From assembly GCA_009908735.1 (NCBI GenBank), contig JAAAOR010000093.1, positions 1 to 19,187 of the forward strand: 19,187 bases of DNA, read 5' to 3'. Every line of letters begins with the position of its first letter. Within the stretch, counting starts at the first letter, position 1. Position numbers and translations under genes: made by a program. Positions 1 through 8,614 of this stretch are shown one piece after another. The notes below the pieces were generated by a model, which did not search any database, was not told where the DNA came from, and saw nothing but the letters and a program-made list of their open reading frames with translations. This stretch comes from Spirochaetota bacterium. GTDB taxonomy: Bacteria; Spirochaetota; Spirochaetia; DSM-27196; PWMO01.

Positions 1-587
1 AAGTGAAACAGATTGTGCAGGTCGATCTGCCAGTACATCTCCGTGTAGAGGCTCAGCGGCAGGTTGATCCGGGCAAGCTCACGTGCCAGGCCCTCGTCAA
101 GGAGCTCCTCGTAGGAGCCGTATGCACGTTCCTGCTCGGCGCCCAACCTGTCGGCGATGGCCTGCTGCATTTCCGGCGAGACCGCCTCGACCTTCCGGCC
201 CTGGCGGTTGTCCTCGCTCTGAAGCGCGATGTTGCCGCCCTCGGGTACGTAGAACTCGGAGGTCATGACGCTGTAGCGCCCTGAGATCTCGTTGACCCGC
301 GCGGTACGGTGACGAATCCACTGCCGGGCAACGAAAATGGGTAGTTTGACGTGAAAGGTGAGGACCACCTGCTCGAAGGGGGAGGTGTGCTCATTGCGCA
401 TCAGGTACCTGATGAGCCCCCGGTCCTCGCGGAAGGTCTTGGTGCCGGCGCCGTAGGAGACCCGCGCCGACTGAACGATTCGCTCATCGCCGCCGAGATA
501 GTCCACCAGACGCATGAAGCCCTTGTCGAGTACGCGAAACTCCCGGTCGAGAATTTCCTCGGCCGCAGGAACGACGCTGTGTGCCAT
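1..587 (-). CDS. thyX: Flavin-dependent thymidylate synthase ThyX (3' end outside window)
   Basis: Makes dTMP from dUMP with methylene-tetrahydrofolate and NADPH, using FAD. The reverse strand reads from an ATG at 585-587 to the window edge, giving 195 residues. The ThyX signature (RHR, seven residues, S) is at about residues 92-102, in RHRTARVNEISGRYS. The flanking text also fits the family: HTSPFEQVVLTFHVKLPIFVARQW before it, and ARINLPLSLYTEMYWQIDLHNL near the visible end. A strong ribosome site (GGGAGGAC) lies about 6 nt before the ATG. The gene starts 49 nt after the CapA-like gene on the same strand, so the two may be co-transcribed. The C-terminal part, usually a few tens of residues, is cut off. 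Family assignment is secure. Confidence 0.95.
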   Translation of the reverse strand, partial: MAHSVVPAAEEILDREFRVLDKGFMRLVDYLGGDERIVQSARVSYGAGTKTFREDRGLIRYLMRNEHTSPFEQVVLTFHVKLPIFVARQWIRHRTARVNEISGRYSVMTSEFYVPEGGNIALQSEDNRQGRKVEAVSPEMQQAIADRLGAEQERAYGSYEELLDEGLARELARINLPLSLYTEMYWQIDLHNLFH

Positions 588-636
588 GTTGCTGTCCTCC
601 CCTCTCGTTGGGAAAAGGATAGCAGCTCCCGCGGCC

Positions 637-1977
637 TTAGTCCAAGGCAGAGGCGATGCGCACACGCTCGGAGCGCCACGCAACTTCCTGTAGCGCGTTT
701 CGCCTGACCACGTAGTAGCGCTTCCACCGCGGGTCGATATCGCTTCGGATGAGCTCGTCGAGGCGTCGCACCACCATTCCGTGCTCGGGATCACGATAGT
801 TTGCCGCAAGCAGGGGATCATGACGGAGGACGAGGCGCTCCTGCCCGTCGTCGCCGGGCTCCCAGCGGGCGCGTACACGGAAAAGGGGGGTGTCACCGGT
901 GTGAGCCCGCGTGGTTCCCGCGTGCTCGGGCCCGAGACGCCATGTCTGCCCCGAGATGAAGTTCCCGGTGGAATGCAGGATGAGGGCCGGACTGCTGTCC
1001 GCCCGCTCGACAAAGCGCCAGGGCTGCACGACATGGGGATGATGCGACCACACGACATCCGCACCGGCGCGGGCCAGCTGCTCGAAGAAGGCCACCTTCG
1101 CCGGATCGGGTTCCAGGGCATACTCTCTTCCTCCGTGATAGGACACGATGAAGAGATCGAACCCCAGCGCTCGAAGGGAGACCCACTCCGCGAAGGCTGC
1201 CGCCGCGGCGGTGTCCCGGTAGTCGACGAGCTGTACGAGCTCCCGTCCCTCCGCCACGTTGAGCATCTGCGTGACCGCGACGAATCCGATTCGACGCCCG
1301 CCGGCACGAAGCTCGGTTACCGCGAGCTCCTCCCCGCCGTGTTGCCGGGTTCCATTCGATGCAAGCCCATGACTGGCGGCCAGCAGAGCCAGAGCGGATC
1401 GTGTCTCGCCGACACCGCCGGCTCCCCAGTCGGTGACGTGGTTGTTGGCCAGCGAAAACACATCCACCCCGGCATCCACCGCCGCCCGCGCATACTCGGG
1501 GTGAACGTTGAAGCGGGGGTAGCTCGCGTAGGGCCGGGACGATACGACCGGCGTCTCGAGATTCGCAAAGGTCACATCATCGGCCTGGAGCTCGCCACGC
1601 ACGTCGTCGTAGATGCGCGCGTAATCGGCCATGGAGAAGTTCACCGTGTGGGCCATGATGTCGCCGAGAAAGGTCAGCGAGAGCTCGCCTGCCTCGTCCG
1701 GCTCGGGGGGCTCGGCCGGCCCCCGGTCTGCGTCCGGTTGCGCAGCGGCCCCCGGCTGCCCCGGGGCGCCGGCCGCCGCGCCGGTGTCGGTGGCGGCGAG
1801 GCGGTCCGGGGTCTCCCCTGCCGGCGACAGCACCAGCATCGCAACGAAGGCAAGGATCACCAGCGCGGGTGGTATCGTCAGCAGCGGGAGATCGAGCGGA
1901 ATCAGGTAGCGTTTGAACAGCAGACGACTCACCCGATGATTATCGGGTGAGTTTTCGGGCCGTGTCCAGTGTCGCAC
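637..1977 (-). CDS. CapA-family metallophosphatase-like protein, membrane anchored
   Basis: Related to the poly-gamma-glutamate capsule protein CapA (PGA_cap, calcineurin-like fold). In longest-form numbering, a hydrophobic anchor lies at about 26-50, followed by a low-complexity Ala/Pro/Gly/Asp linker (about 51-97). The metal-binding blocks follow: FLGDIM (103-108), NLETPV (139-144), LANNHVTDWG (176-185), then VSYHGG and SHHPHVVQP. The catalytic domain is therefore probably outside the cytoplasmic membrane. The usual product of the family is a cell-surface polymer or its processing, but no other capsule genes are visible, so the substrate is unknown. The start is uncertain: GTG at 1977 gives 446 residues, while GTG at 1932 gives 431 and lies inside an inverted repeat. 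The nearest upstream gene is divergent; thyX follows downstream. Confidence 0.88.
   Translation of the reverse strand: MRHWTRPENSPDNHRVSRLLFKRYLIPLDLPLLTIPPALVILAFVAMLVLSPAGETPDRLAATDTGAAAGAPGQPGAAAQPDADRGPAEPPEPDEAGELSLTFLGDIMAHTVNFSMADYARIYDDVRGELQADDVTFANLETPVVSSRPYASYPRFNVHPEYARAAVDAGVDVFSLANNHVTDWGAGGVGETRSALALLAASHGLASNGTRQHGGEELAVTELRAGGRRIGFVAVTQMLNVAEGRELVQLVDYRDTAAAAAFAEWVSLRALGFDLFIVSYHGGREYALEPDPAKVAFFEQLARAGADVVWSHHPHVVQPWRFVERADSSPALILHSTGNFISGQTWRLGPEHAGTTRAHTGDTPLFRVRARWEPGDDGQERLVLRHDPLLAANYRDPEHGMVVRRLDELIRSDIDPRWKRYYVVRRNALQEVAWRSERVRIASALD
1928..1951. repeat. Perfect inverted repeat at the capA-like start
   Basis: Arms CTCACCCGAT and ATCGGGTGAG (10 bp each) surround the 4-nt loop GATT. 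On the plus strand four T residues follow, so it could act as a weak terminator or as an operator. It overlaps the second possible GTG start of the CapA-like gene (1932), so folding in that mRNA could hide the start. The outer CTCACC/GGTGAG motif resembles the terminator hairpin repeated at 7604-7623 and 18062-18083. Confidence 0.6.
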
Positions 1978-2010
1978 CGCCCCGAATTAATGTATGTTAC
2001 CTCCCGAGCT

Positions 2011-3192
2011 ATGAGAGCATCGAGCATCATTGTCACGGGACTGATCATCATGAGCATATTCACCGCGGTCGGCCGGGCGGAGGCCCAGCAGGACCTCGTA
2101 CGCGTGTACGGAGAGCGAAACGAGGAGGACGGCTACGACTTCTTCGCCGACAGTGCGCACGTCATCGAAACGTATGTGACGGTGGACTTTCGAAGCCTCA
2201 CCAATCTCGAGGCCGATTTCGATCTTCCATACAGCCGCACACTCGAGCCGGGCGCGGAGCGGGTGTATCTGTTCACCCTCGAGCTCGACGATCCGAAAAG
2301 GCGCCGCGGCTACAGCGTCTCCTACTCGTTCGCGCGCGGTGATCCCGCCGAAGCCGATCACGACGACTCACACCGCTACCTGTTCCCCTTTGCACACGGG
2401 TCAAAGCACCGCGTCACGCAGGGCTATCAGGGCGAGTTTACTCACTTCGGGGAGAACGAGTATGCGATCGACTTCGATCTCGAGACAGGCACGCCGGTGC
2501 ATGCGGCACGCGGCGGGCGCGTGGTGGAGGTGAAGGAGGACTCACGTATCGGTGGTCCGTCGGCCCGGTACGGCGAGCATGGAAACTACATCCTCATCGC
2601 CCACGATGACGGGTCCTTCGCCAACTACGTCCACCTGCGGCCACGGGGGAGCATCGTCGATGTGGGAGACCGCGTGGTCGCGGGCCAGCACATCGGCTTC
2701 AGCGGGAACACAGGACGCAGTGCCGGTCCCCATCTTCATTTCGATGTTCGCATCCCGCTCGAAGACGGGACGATGCAGTCCATTCCGGTCGTGTTTCGCG
2801 GACACGCAGGCTCCGTCTCGGCGGAGGAGGGCCGCTACTACTACGCGCGCCATCCCGGCGGAGAGCCCTTCGAGGCCGTCTTCGGCCGGGACCTCGCCGC
2901 CGCGGACTTCGAGTCCCACAGTGCCGAAGTTCCGCTCAACCGTGCGGTGGAGTTTCGCACCGAGCGCGTGGACGCGACCTATATCGCCTTCATTCGAAAC
3001 GGCTACGATCGGGCAGTTGATGTGACGATGACCGTCTCGGGCCGCGGCGTCGCCGCAACGACGGACCTTCCGAAGCGGATGCGCGTTCCCGCGCAGACGG
3101 AGCGCTTCTTCACGCTCATTCGGCCCGAGCCCGGCGCACGAGAGCTTCGCTACAGCCTGCAGGTACTCGAGGCAACGCTCGCCGCGGAGTGA
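2011..3192 (+). CDS. Secreted M23 (LytM-type) zinc peptidase
   Basis: A likely peptidoglycan endopeptidase or LytM-like envelope factor. With the ATG at 2011 it has 393 residues and opens with a signal peptide, MRASSIIVTGLIIMS then a small-residue AEAQ cleavage region. The catalytic M23 domain lies at about 120-260. Zinc-site residues are visible: H145 in THFGENEYAIDF, D154 in the same block, H208 in YVHLRP, and H241/H243 in GPHLHFDV. The C-terminal 130 residues look like a beta-rich accessory domain. In-frame ATGs at 1990 and 1969 exist, but only 2011 places the signal peptide at the N-terminus; no strong ribosome site is visible before any of them. The gene is divergent from the CapA-like gene and convergent with the DUF434-type gene 16 nt downstream. 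Confidence 0.9.
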   Translation: MRASSIIVTGLIIMSIFTAVGRAEAQQDLVRVYGERNEEDGYDFFADSAHVIETYVTVDFRSLTNLEADFDLPYSRTLEPGAERVYLFTLELDDPKRRRGYSVSYSFARGDPAEADHDDSHRYLFPFAHGSKHRVTQGYQGEFTHFGENEYAIDFDLETGTPVHAARGGRVVEVKEDSRIGGPSARYGEHGNYILIAHDDGSFANYVHLRPRGSIVDVGDRVVAGQHIGFSGNTGRSAGPHLHFDVRIPLEDGTMQSIPVVFRGHAGSVSAEEGRYYYARHPGGEPFEAVFGRDLAAADFESHSAEVPLNRAVEFRTERVDATYIAFIRNGYDRAVDVTMTVSGRGVAATTDLPKRMRVPAQTERFFTLIRPEPGARELRYSLQVLEATLAAE

Positions 3193-3208
3193 CAGCCGGC
3201 GGAGCAGC

Positions 3209-3907
3209 TCAACCGTCGTCGCCGACGTAGTCCGCAAGATGGGGAAGCGCCGCCCCGAAGCTCTCCTCGATGATCCAGCGCGCGATGTCCAGCACCGGCA
3301 CCGGGCTCCCGTCGATCAGGGTCGAGTCCGAAGTTGCAAGCAGATCCGTCTCTCGCAGTTTCAGCGCCTGATCGGCTGAGCGTACGAGCTGCAGCTCGAG
3401 CCTGCCCTCGAGGTCCGCCCAGGCCTCCCGGGCCGTGCCGATGTGATCCTTGCTGTAGGTCACCGGCTCGTCGAAGTACACCGCAATGAGGCTCGCGCGG
3501 AGCGCCCGGAAACACTCGCCGAGCTCCGAGACCGCGCGCCGGTAGTCTTCCCCGGCGCGGATCCGGCGTGCGGGGTTTCCCGCATCGCGCAGGTATCCGT
3601 CTGTGGCAATGAAGGTCGTGCGCCCCTGCAGATAGTTCACCACCGTGAAGAGGACGTTATGTCCGTCGACCGTAATCATGGCACCCGCCGGGACGGCCGA
3701 AGGCTCCATCGCGCGCCGACGGCGGGCCTCGGCACGAGCCCGCGAGACGACGCCCCGATAGAGAATGTTTCGGTCGGTTCCGGAGAGTCGGTGTCTGTCA
3801 CCGACGAGCTTCAGCACACCCTTCACCGGATAGCCCCGCTCCGCGAAAAGCGCGTAGTCAGCGATGGCCTGCCTGAGTGCCGGCCGTATTCCGTCGTCGG
3901 AGCTCAT
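3209..3907 (-). CDS. DUF434/DUF5616-type protein (COG2454-like)
   Basis: 232 residues. The N-terminal part (about 1-65) has the DUF434 pattern, an acidic/hydrophobic helix followed by KLVGDRHRLSGTDRNILYRG. The C-terminal part has ITVDGHNVLFTVVNYLQGR, typical of the linked DUF5616 domain, with acidic residues that suggest a nucleotide- or metal-binding fold. I know of no established function. Its ATG (3905-3907) overlaps the stop of the upstream methyltransferase as ATGA, so the two are translationally coupled. It is the last gene of the methionine operon. Recognition comes from recalled family pattern, not a search. Confidence 0.75.
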   Translation of the reverse strand: MSSDDGIRPALRQAIADYALFAERGYPVKGVLKLVGDRHRLSGTDRNILYRGVVSRARAEARRRRAMEPSAVPAGAMITVDGHNVLFTVVNYLQGRTTFIATDGYLRDAGNPARRIRAGEDYRRAVSELGECFRALRASLIAVYFDEPVTYSKDHIGTAREAWADLEGRLELQLVRSADQALKLRETDLLATSDSTLIDGSPVPVLDIARWIIEESFGAALPHLADYVGDDG

Positions 3908-4692
3908 TGGAAGAGAAAGATCATCTCGGGTCCTTCTTCCAGGGGACGACGGTCATAGTAGCCGTATTCACCTCGAATTGAGAAACCGGATGCGGCGAGT
4001 CGCACCTGCATCTGGTGCGGGAAATAGTACTTGAGGGCGAAGGGGTCGCCCACGCTCTCGCGGCGGCCGTCGGCATGCTCGACGTGAAAACTCACTTCCG
4101 AGTGGATGACCTGTTCGTCGTGGTTTATCCCGAGCCCGGTGCGCATGCGGGTGATCACCTCGCCGGTCTCCGGCATGCGACGCACCCAGTCGACCTGCTC
4201 GCCGACCCAGCTCGCGTCGGGCTCACCGTGGACGGCAAAGAGGTCGATAACGGCCGTGCCGCCGGGCAAGAGGTGTCGACGGATGCCGGCAAGCGCCCCG
4301 GCTATCTCCTCCTCGTCGGTGAGGGCCTGGAAGGATCGAAACGGCACGATGACGAGGGGAAACCGCCGCTTCACGTCGAAGTCCGCCATGTTGTCGCGAT
4401 GGAGGTGGATGCGACGCGAAATCTCCATCGGCAACCGATTGAGCTTCGACTGCAGCACCCCGAGCATCTCTCGAGAGAGATCGAAGCCGTAGACCTCGTA
4501 TCCGGCGCGGGCAAGCGGAATGGTCACGCGCCCGGTGCCGCAGGCAAGCTCGAGGATCGGTCCTCCCGTTTCGGCGGCGAGCTGCAGGTAGAACTCCACG
4601 TCCTGGTGCGGATACCAGGCAAGGTCGAGGTCATAGAACCGGGAGGTCTGTCGGAAGAGGTTTGGCTGTTGTTGTAATCGCGGACTTCTCAT
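3904..4692 (-). CDS. Class I SAM-dependent methyltransferase
   Basis: 262 residues from the ATG at 4690-4692. Motif I is ILELACGTGR (about 46-55), then the strand-2 acid in YEVYGFDLS (about 66-74), giving the Rossmann SAM-binding site. A later run, FPLVIVPFRSFQAL, fits motif IV, and the C-terminal half is beta-rich (EVSFHVEHADGRRES; ALKYYFPHQM). The substrate is unknown. The reading frame stays open upstream to 5094, but that part overlaps the small membrane gene in another frame and shows no domain, so I reject it. A ribosome site (GGGGGAT) precedes the chosen ATG, 28 nt after the upstream gene. A SAM-consuming enzyme downstream of metXY fits co-regulation with methionine supply, but that is inference. 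Confidence 0.85.
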   Translation of the reverse strand: MRSPRLQQQPNLFRQTSRFYDLDLAWYPHQDVEFYLQLAAETGGPILELACGTGRVTIPLARAGYEVYGFDLSREMLGVLQSKLNRLPMEISRRIHLHRDNMADFDVKRRFPLVIVPFRSFQALTDEEEIAGALAGIRRHLLPGGTAVIDLFAVHGEPDASWVGEQVDWVRRMPETGEVITRMRTGLGINHDEQVIHSEVSFHVEHADGRRESVGDPFALKYYFPHQMQVRLAASGFSIRGEYGYYDRRPLEEGPEMIFLFQ

Positions 4693-4720
4693 TGTATCCC
4701 CCACAGACGCTACTGCCGCA

Positions 4721-5128
4721 TCATTCGAGCCGGGCCTCCAGCACCCGCCAGCTGACCTCGCCGCCGGGTTCGAATGTGTACTCCAGCAGCATCCCGCCCT
4801 GGACGTGTCCGTCGGTGAACTCAGCGTAGACCCAGCGGTCGGAGAGGATGTGGATGCTCTCGGGTTCGTAGAAGTCCATGGTCCCGCCGAGCTGTCCCTC
4901 GAAGGGGATGAGCTCCTCGCGGTCCATGAGGTCGCCCTTGAGGCGCGCGGCGAGCTCCTGCGGCGCCTGTGCCGGATAGCTTCGCCGGACCTGCGGGCCG
5001 CGCGGGGTCTCGATTTCACCTTCGCCCGCCGGCGCGTCGCCGCGAGTGACCAGCACGCTGATGAGCACTGCAAGTGCCACCGCCACGAGTGCATTCAATA
5101 CGGCAAGCAGAACGACGCGTCCGTTCAT
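4721..5128 (-). CDS. Small membrane-anchored protein of unknown function
   Basis: 135 residues, family not recognised. An N-terminal transmembrane helix (about residues 4-26, VVLLAVLNALVAVALAVLIS) is followed by a short polar linker and an ~85-residue soluble domain, likely beta-rich, with SIHILSDRWVYAEFTDGHVQG and a C-terminal WRVLEARLE. Few positive charges precede the helix, so the orientation is uncertain, but a soluble domain outside the cytoplasm is likely. The ATG at 5126-5128 overlaps the metX stop as ATGA, which decides the start; an ATG three codons earlier (5137) is possible. Its tight placement between metX and a methyltransferase gene suggests co-expression with methionine synthesis. 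No function is assigned. Confidence 0.75.
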   Translation of the reverse strand: MNGRVVLLAVLNALVAVALAVLISVLVTRGDAPAGEGEIETPRGPQVRRSYPAQAPQELAARLKGDLMDREELIPFEGQLGGTMDFYEPESIHILSDRWVYAEFTDGHVQGGMLLEYTFEPGGEVSWRVLEARLE

Positions 5129-6207
5129 CCCGCCCATGATACCGCCGGCGGCCCGATTTCGGCTACCGGGCGGTGGACGAAGGGCGTGAGAAGCTCGACG
5201 AGCTGCTCGTGCTCGATGAGGAAGCCGTCGTGGCCGGCGTCGGAGCGGATGACTCCGTACTCGGCGCCGGGGATGGCGCGGGCGAGCTCGAGCTGCTCAT
5301 GCGCGGGGTAGAGGACATCGGAGCTCACGCTCAGCACCAGCGCCGGCTGCCGGATGCGCGAGAGCACCTCGCGGCAATCTCCGCGGTCGCGGCCGACGTC
5401 GTGGGTGTCCATGAGCCGGGTCATCTCGATGTAGCAGTTCGCATCGAAGCGATCGACGAGCTTGTGGCCCTGATAGTCGAGGTAGCTTTCGACCTCGAAC
5501 CGCGGCTCCTCCTCGTCCGTACGCCGTCGCCCGAAGCGCTCGGTGAAGGACGGGCTGCTGCGGTAGGAGATCATGGCGAACTGCCGGGCAAGGCCGAGGC
5601 CGCTTCGCGGCTGCTCGCTGTACTCGCCGCCCTGCCAGGCCGGGTCGGAGGTGATGGCGGCCCGCTGCGTGGCGCTGATCCCGATGCACCACGGCGAGTG
5701 CTTCGCGGTGCTTCCGATCGTCACGATCGAACCCACGAGCCCAGGGTACATGATGGCCCACTCGAGCGCCATGTGCCCGCCGAGGGAGACGCCGACCACG
5801 CTGTGGATGCGGCGGATTCCGAGGGCATCGACGAGACGCTTGTGGGCGTGCACCGTGTCGCGAATTGTTACCGCCGGAAACTCCCGCGGTGAGCGTCCCT
5901 CACGCCGGTAGGTCAGCGGGCTCGTCGATCCGTACGGCGAGGCGAGGGAGTTGATGCAGACGATGAACTGCTTCGTCGGATCGAGGGCGCGCCCCTCGCC
6001 GAGGAGACCTCCCCACCATTCGGAGATGTCGGAGTTCGCGGTGAACCCGTGTGCCACGATGACGGCGTTGTCGCGCTCCTCATTGAGCTCGCCCCAGGTG
6101 TTGTAGGCAAGCTCGAGCGGGGAGAGCGTCTCCCCGCTTTCGAGCTGCAGCGGCTCGGAGGCCGTCCAGAACTCGCCGGTGTGAAAGGCATGGTATCTCT
6201 CGATCAT
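5125..6207 (-). CDS. metX: Homoserine O-acetyltransferase (MetX family)
   Basis: Acylates homoserine (acetyl-CoA is the usual donor), the first committed step of methionine synthesis, making the substrate of MetY. At 360 residues it matches the family length. It is an alpha/beta hydrolase with nucleophile Ser141 in VVGVSLGGHMALEW, Asp297 in SVSSDVLYP and His326 in DAGHDGFLIE. Other family text includes AYNTWGELN and HGFTANSD near the N-terminus and NSLASPYGSTSP at about 86-97. The ribosome site GAGGAG lies 7 nt before the ATG and overlaps the end of metY, whose stop is 3 nt away, so the two are co-transcribed. Acetyl versus succinyl specificity cannot be told from sequence alone; pairing with metY favours acetyl. 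Confidence 0.93.
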   Translation of the reverse strand: MIERYHAFHTGEFWTASEPLQLESGETLSPLELAYNTWGELNEERDNAVIVAHGFTANSDISEWWGGLLGEGRALDPTKQFIVCINSLASPYGSTSPLTYRREGRSPREFPAVTIRDTVHAHKRLVDALGIRRIHSVVGVSLGGHMALEWAIMYPGLVGSIVTIGSTAKHSPWCIGISATQRAAITSDPAWQGGEYSEQPRSGLGLARQFAMISYRSSPSFTERFGRRRTDEEEPRFEVESYLDYQGHKLVDRFDANCYIEMTRLMDTHDVGRDRGDCREVLSRIRQPALVLSVSSDVLYPAHEQLELARAIPGAEYGVIRSDAGHDGFLIEHEQLVELLTPFVHRPVAEIGPPAVSWAG

Positions 6208-6210
6208 AGC

Positions 6211-7650
<1,440 letters not shown>

Positions 7651-7695
7651 GCTCAATCCAAATGGTTACCCGGCGCACTCCGTGCGCATACCCAT
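7651..7695 (-). promoter_or_regulatory. Protector/antiterminator switch region of the met attenuator
   Basis: On the minus strand, GCGCAC-GGA-GTGCGC (7673-7687) forms a perfect 6-bp hairpin spanning the end of the leader ORF. It can be extended by pairing the late Met-Gly codons ATGGGT (7690-7695) with AACCAT (7662-7667), with one mismatch. That occupies the CCAT needed by the antiterminator strand (7651-7665). The leader stop codon (7666-7668) directly abuts that strand, so a ribosome finishing the peptide would cover it, while a ribosome held at the Met codons would leave it free. Pairings were worked out by eye; no folding energies were computed. Confidence 0.65.
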
Positions 7696-7758
7696 GCCCA
7701 TCATCATGCTCATCATGAGGTTTGTAGACATGTTCGTGCTCGGTGCCGTGTAACGCAT
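7666..7758 (-). CDS. Methionine leader peptide of the metYX operon
   Basis: 30-residue ORF read MRYTAPSTNM-STNLMMSMMM-GMGMRTECAG. Nine residues are Met, and codons 15-24 hold seven ATG in ten. It ends at TAA immediately before the antiterminator strand of the metY attenuator. The likely role is to sense charged tRNA-Met: ribosome stalling at the ATG run would favour antitermination and metY expression. The start is the weakest point: AAGGA (7774-7778) lies about 15 nt upstream of the ATG, longer than usual. An in-frame ATG at 7806 would give 46 residues, but it lies upstream of the predicted transcription start. The peptide itself is unlikely to have another job. I know of leader peptides for His, Thr, Trp, Leu, Ilv and Phe operons, but of no standard example for Met. 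Confidence 0.75.
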   Translation of the reverse strand: MRYTAPSTNMSTNLMMSMMMGMGMRTECAG

Positions 7759-7795
7759 CTGTCGCGTACCGCTTCCTTCTTCGTTTGTTGCCACG

Positions 7796-7824
7796 AGTAT
7801 ATTCATGCACGCCGGGCGCATCAA
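7796..7824 (-). promoter_or_regulatory. Predicted sigma-70-type promoter of the metY leader
   Basis: On the minus strand a -35 of TTGATG (7819-7824) and a -10 of TATACT (7796-7801) are separated by 17 nt. Transcription would start near 7789, giving an untranslated stretch of about 30 nt before the leader peptide ATG. It lies between the livF stop (7865) and the leader ORF, so the methionine operon can be transcribed independently of the liv genes. Confidence 0.6.
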
Positions 7825-7864
7825 GTGCCTGAGTGAAAAAATCGGGTATTTTGGCGGCGGCATT

Positions 7865-8614
7865 TCATCGCCCGACCTCTCCCTGCCGGCTCTCGGGCGT
7901 CCTCAGCGCGCCGCTATCACTGCTGCCGAGGTAGGCATCCCGAACCTTCGGGTCATCGAGCAGCTCGTGCCCGGTGCCGGAGAGCACCAATGCGCCACTT
8001 TCGAGTACGAAGGCACGGTCTGCAAGTGTCAGGGCCTTTCTGGCGTTCTGCTCAACGAGCGCGATAGTTATCCCCATATCACGGATACTCTCGATAAGCT
8101 GGAAGACCTCGGTAACAAGGACCGGAGCCAGCCCCAGGGATGGCTCATCCAGAAGCAGGAGTCGTGGCCTCGCCATGAGGCCGCGACACACCGCCAGCAT
8201 CTGCTGCTCTCCGCCACTGAGCGTGCCGGCCTGCTGATCCCGGCGCTCACCCAGGCGCGGAAAACGCTGGAACATTTCCTCTATGCGCTCGCGCATTCCC
8301 TCCCGACGCTTGAACGCACCCATCACCAGGTTCTCACGGACCGACAATCCGGCAAAGATTCGCCGGCCTTCCGGAACCTGAACTATTCCGCGGTTCACGA
8401 TCCGATGCGCCTGGGCGGGCAGCGGCTTTCCCTCAAGCAGTATCGCCCCTGATCTCGGCTTGACGAGCCCGCTTATGGTATTCAGTAGTGTTGTCTTGCC
8501 GGCCCCGTTGGCGCCGATGATTGCTGTTATGCTGCCGGAGTCAACCTCGAGGTCGACTTGATCGAGGGCGTGGACGTGATCATACCATACGTCGAGACCG
8601 TCAACCCGCAGCAT
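7865..8614 (-). CDS. livF: Liv-type ABC transporter ATPase (LivF)
   Basis: 249-residue cytoplasmic ATPase of a branched-chain-amino-acid-type (HAAT) importer. Walker A is GANGAGKTT (about 34-42), the signature is LSGGEQQM, and Walker B is LLLLDEPSLGLAP with the switch His replaced by EQN in ALVEQNARKAL, as is normal in LivF. EGRRIFAGLSVRENL is the LivF-typical Q-loop region. A ribosome site, GGAGAAGA, precedes the ATG. The gene overlaps the end of livG by 14 nt and is the last gene of the unit. A weak hairpin (TCGGG/CCCGA around 7848-7880) followed by T6 on the minus strand may terminate the unit before the metY promoter. Substrate cannot be inferred from this subunit. Confidence 0.93.
   Translation of the reverse strand: MLRVDGLDVWYDHVHALDQVDLEVDSGSITAIIGANGAGKTTLLNTISGLVKPRSGAILLEGKPLPAQAHRIVNRGIVQVPEGRRIFAGLSVRENLVMGAFKRREGMRERIEEMFQRFPRLGERRDQQAGTLSGGEQQMLAVCRGLMARPRLLLLDEPSLGLAPVLVTEVFQLIESIRDMGITIALVEQNARKALTLADRAFVLESGALVLSGTGHELLDDPKVRDAYLGSSDSGALRTPESRQGEVGR

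Noticed and set aside
781..1950. Long plus-strand open frame opposite the CapA-like gene
   Set aside because: Antisense shadow of a GC-rich gene; no recognisable domain and no ribosome site.
3904..5094. 396-residue fused methyltransferase
   Set aside because: The N-terminal extension is a shadow of the small membrane protein gene and is rich in Arg/Ser/Thr without any domain.
7662..7753. Pairing of GTTACacGGCAC (leader codons 2-5) with GTGCCGTAAC as the main protector stem
   Set aside because: The pairing is good (10 bp with a 2-nt bulge), but its 5' strand lies well upstream of the Met run, so a ribosome stalled there would not mask it. It may be an additional stem.
7666..7806. Longer 46-residue version of the leader peptide starting at 7806
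   Set aside because: Its ATG lies upstream of the predicted transcription start, inside the promoter spacer, and has no ribosome site. It stays possible only if a more distant promoter is used.
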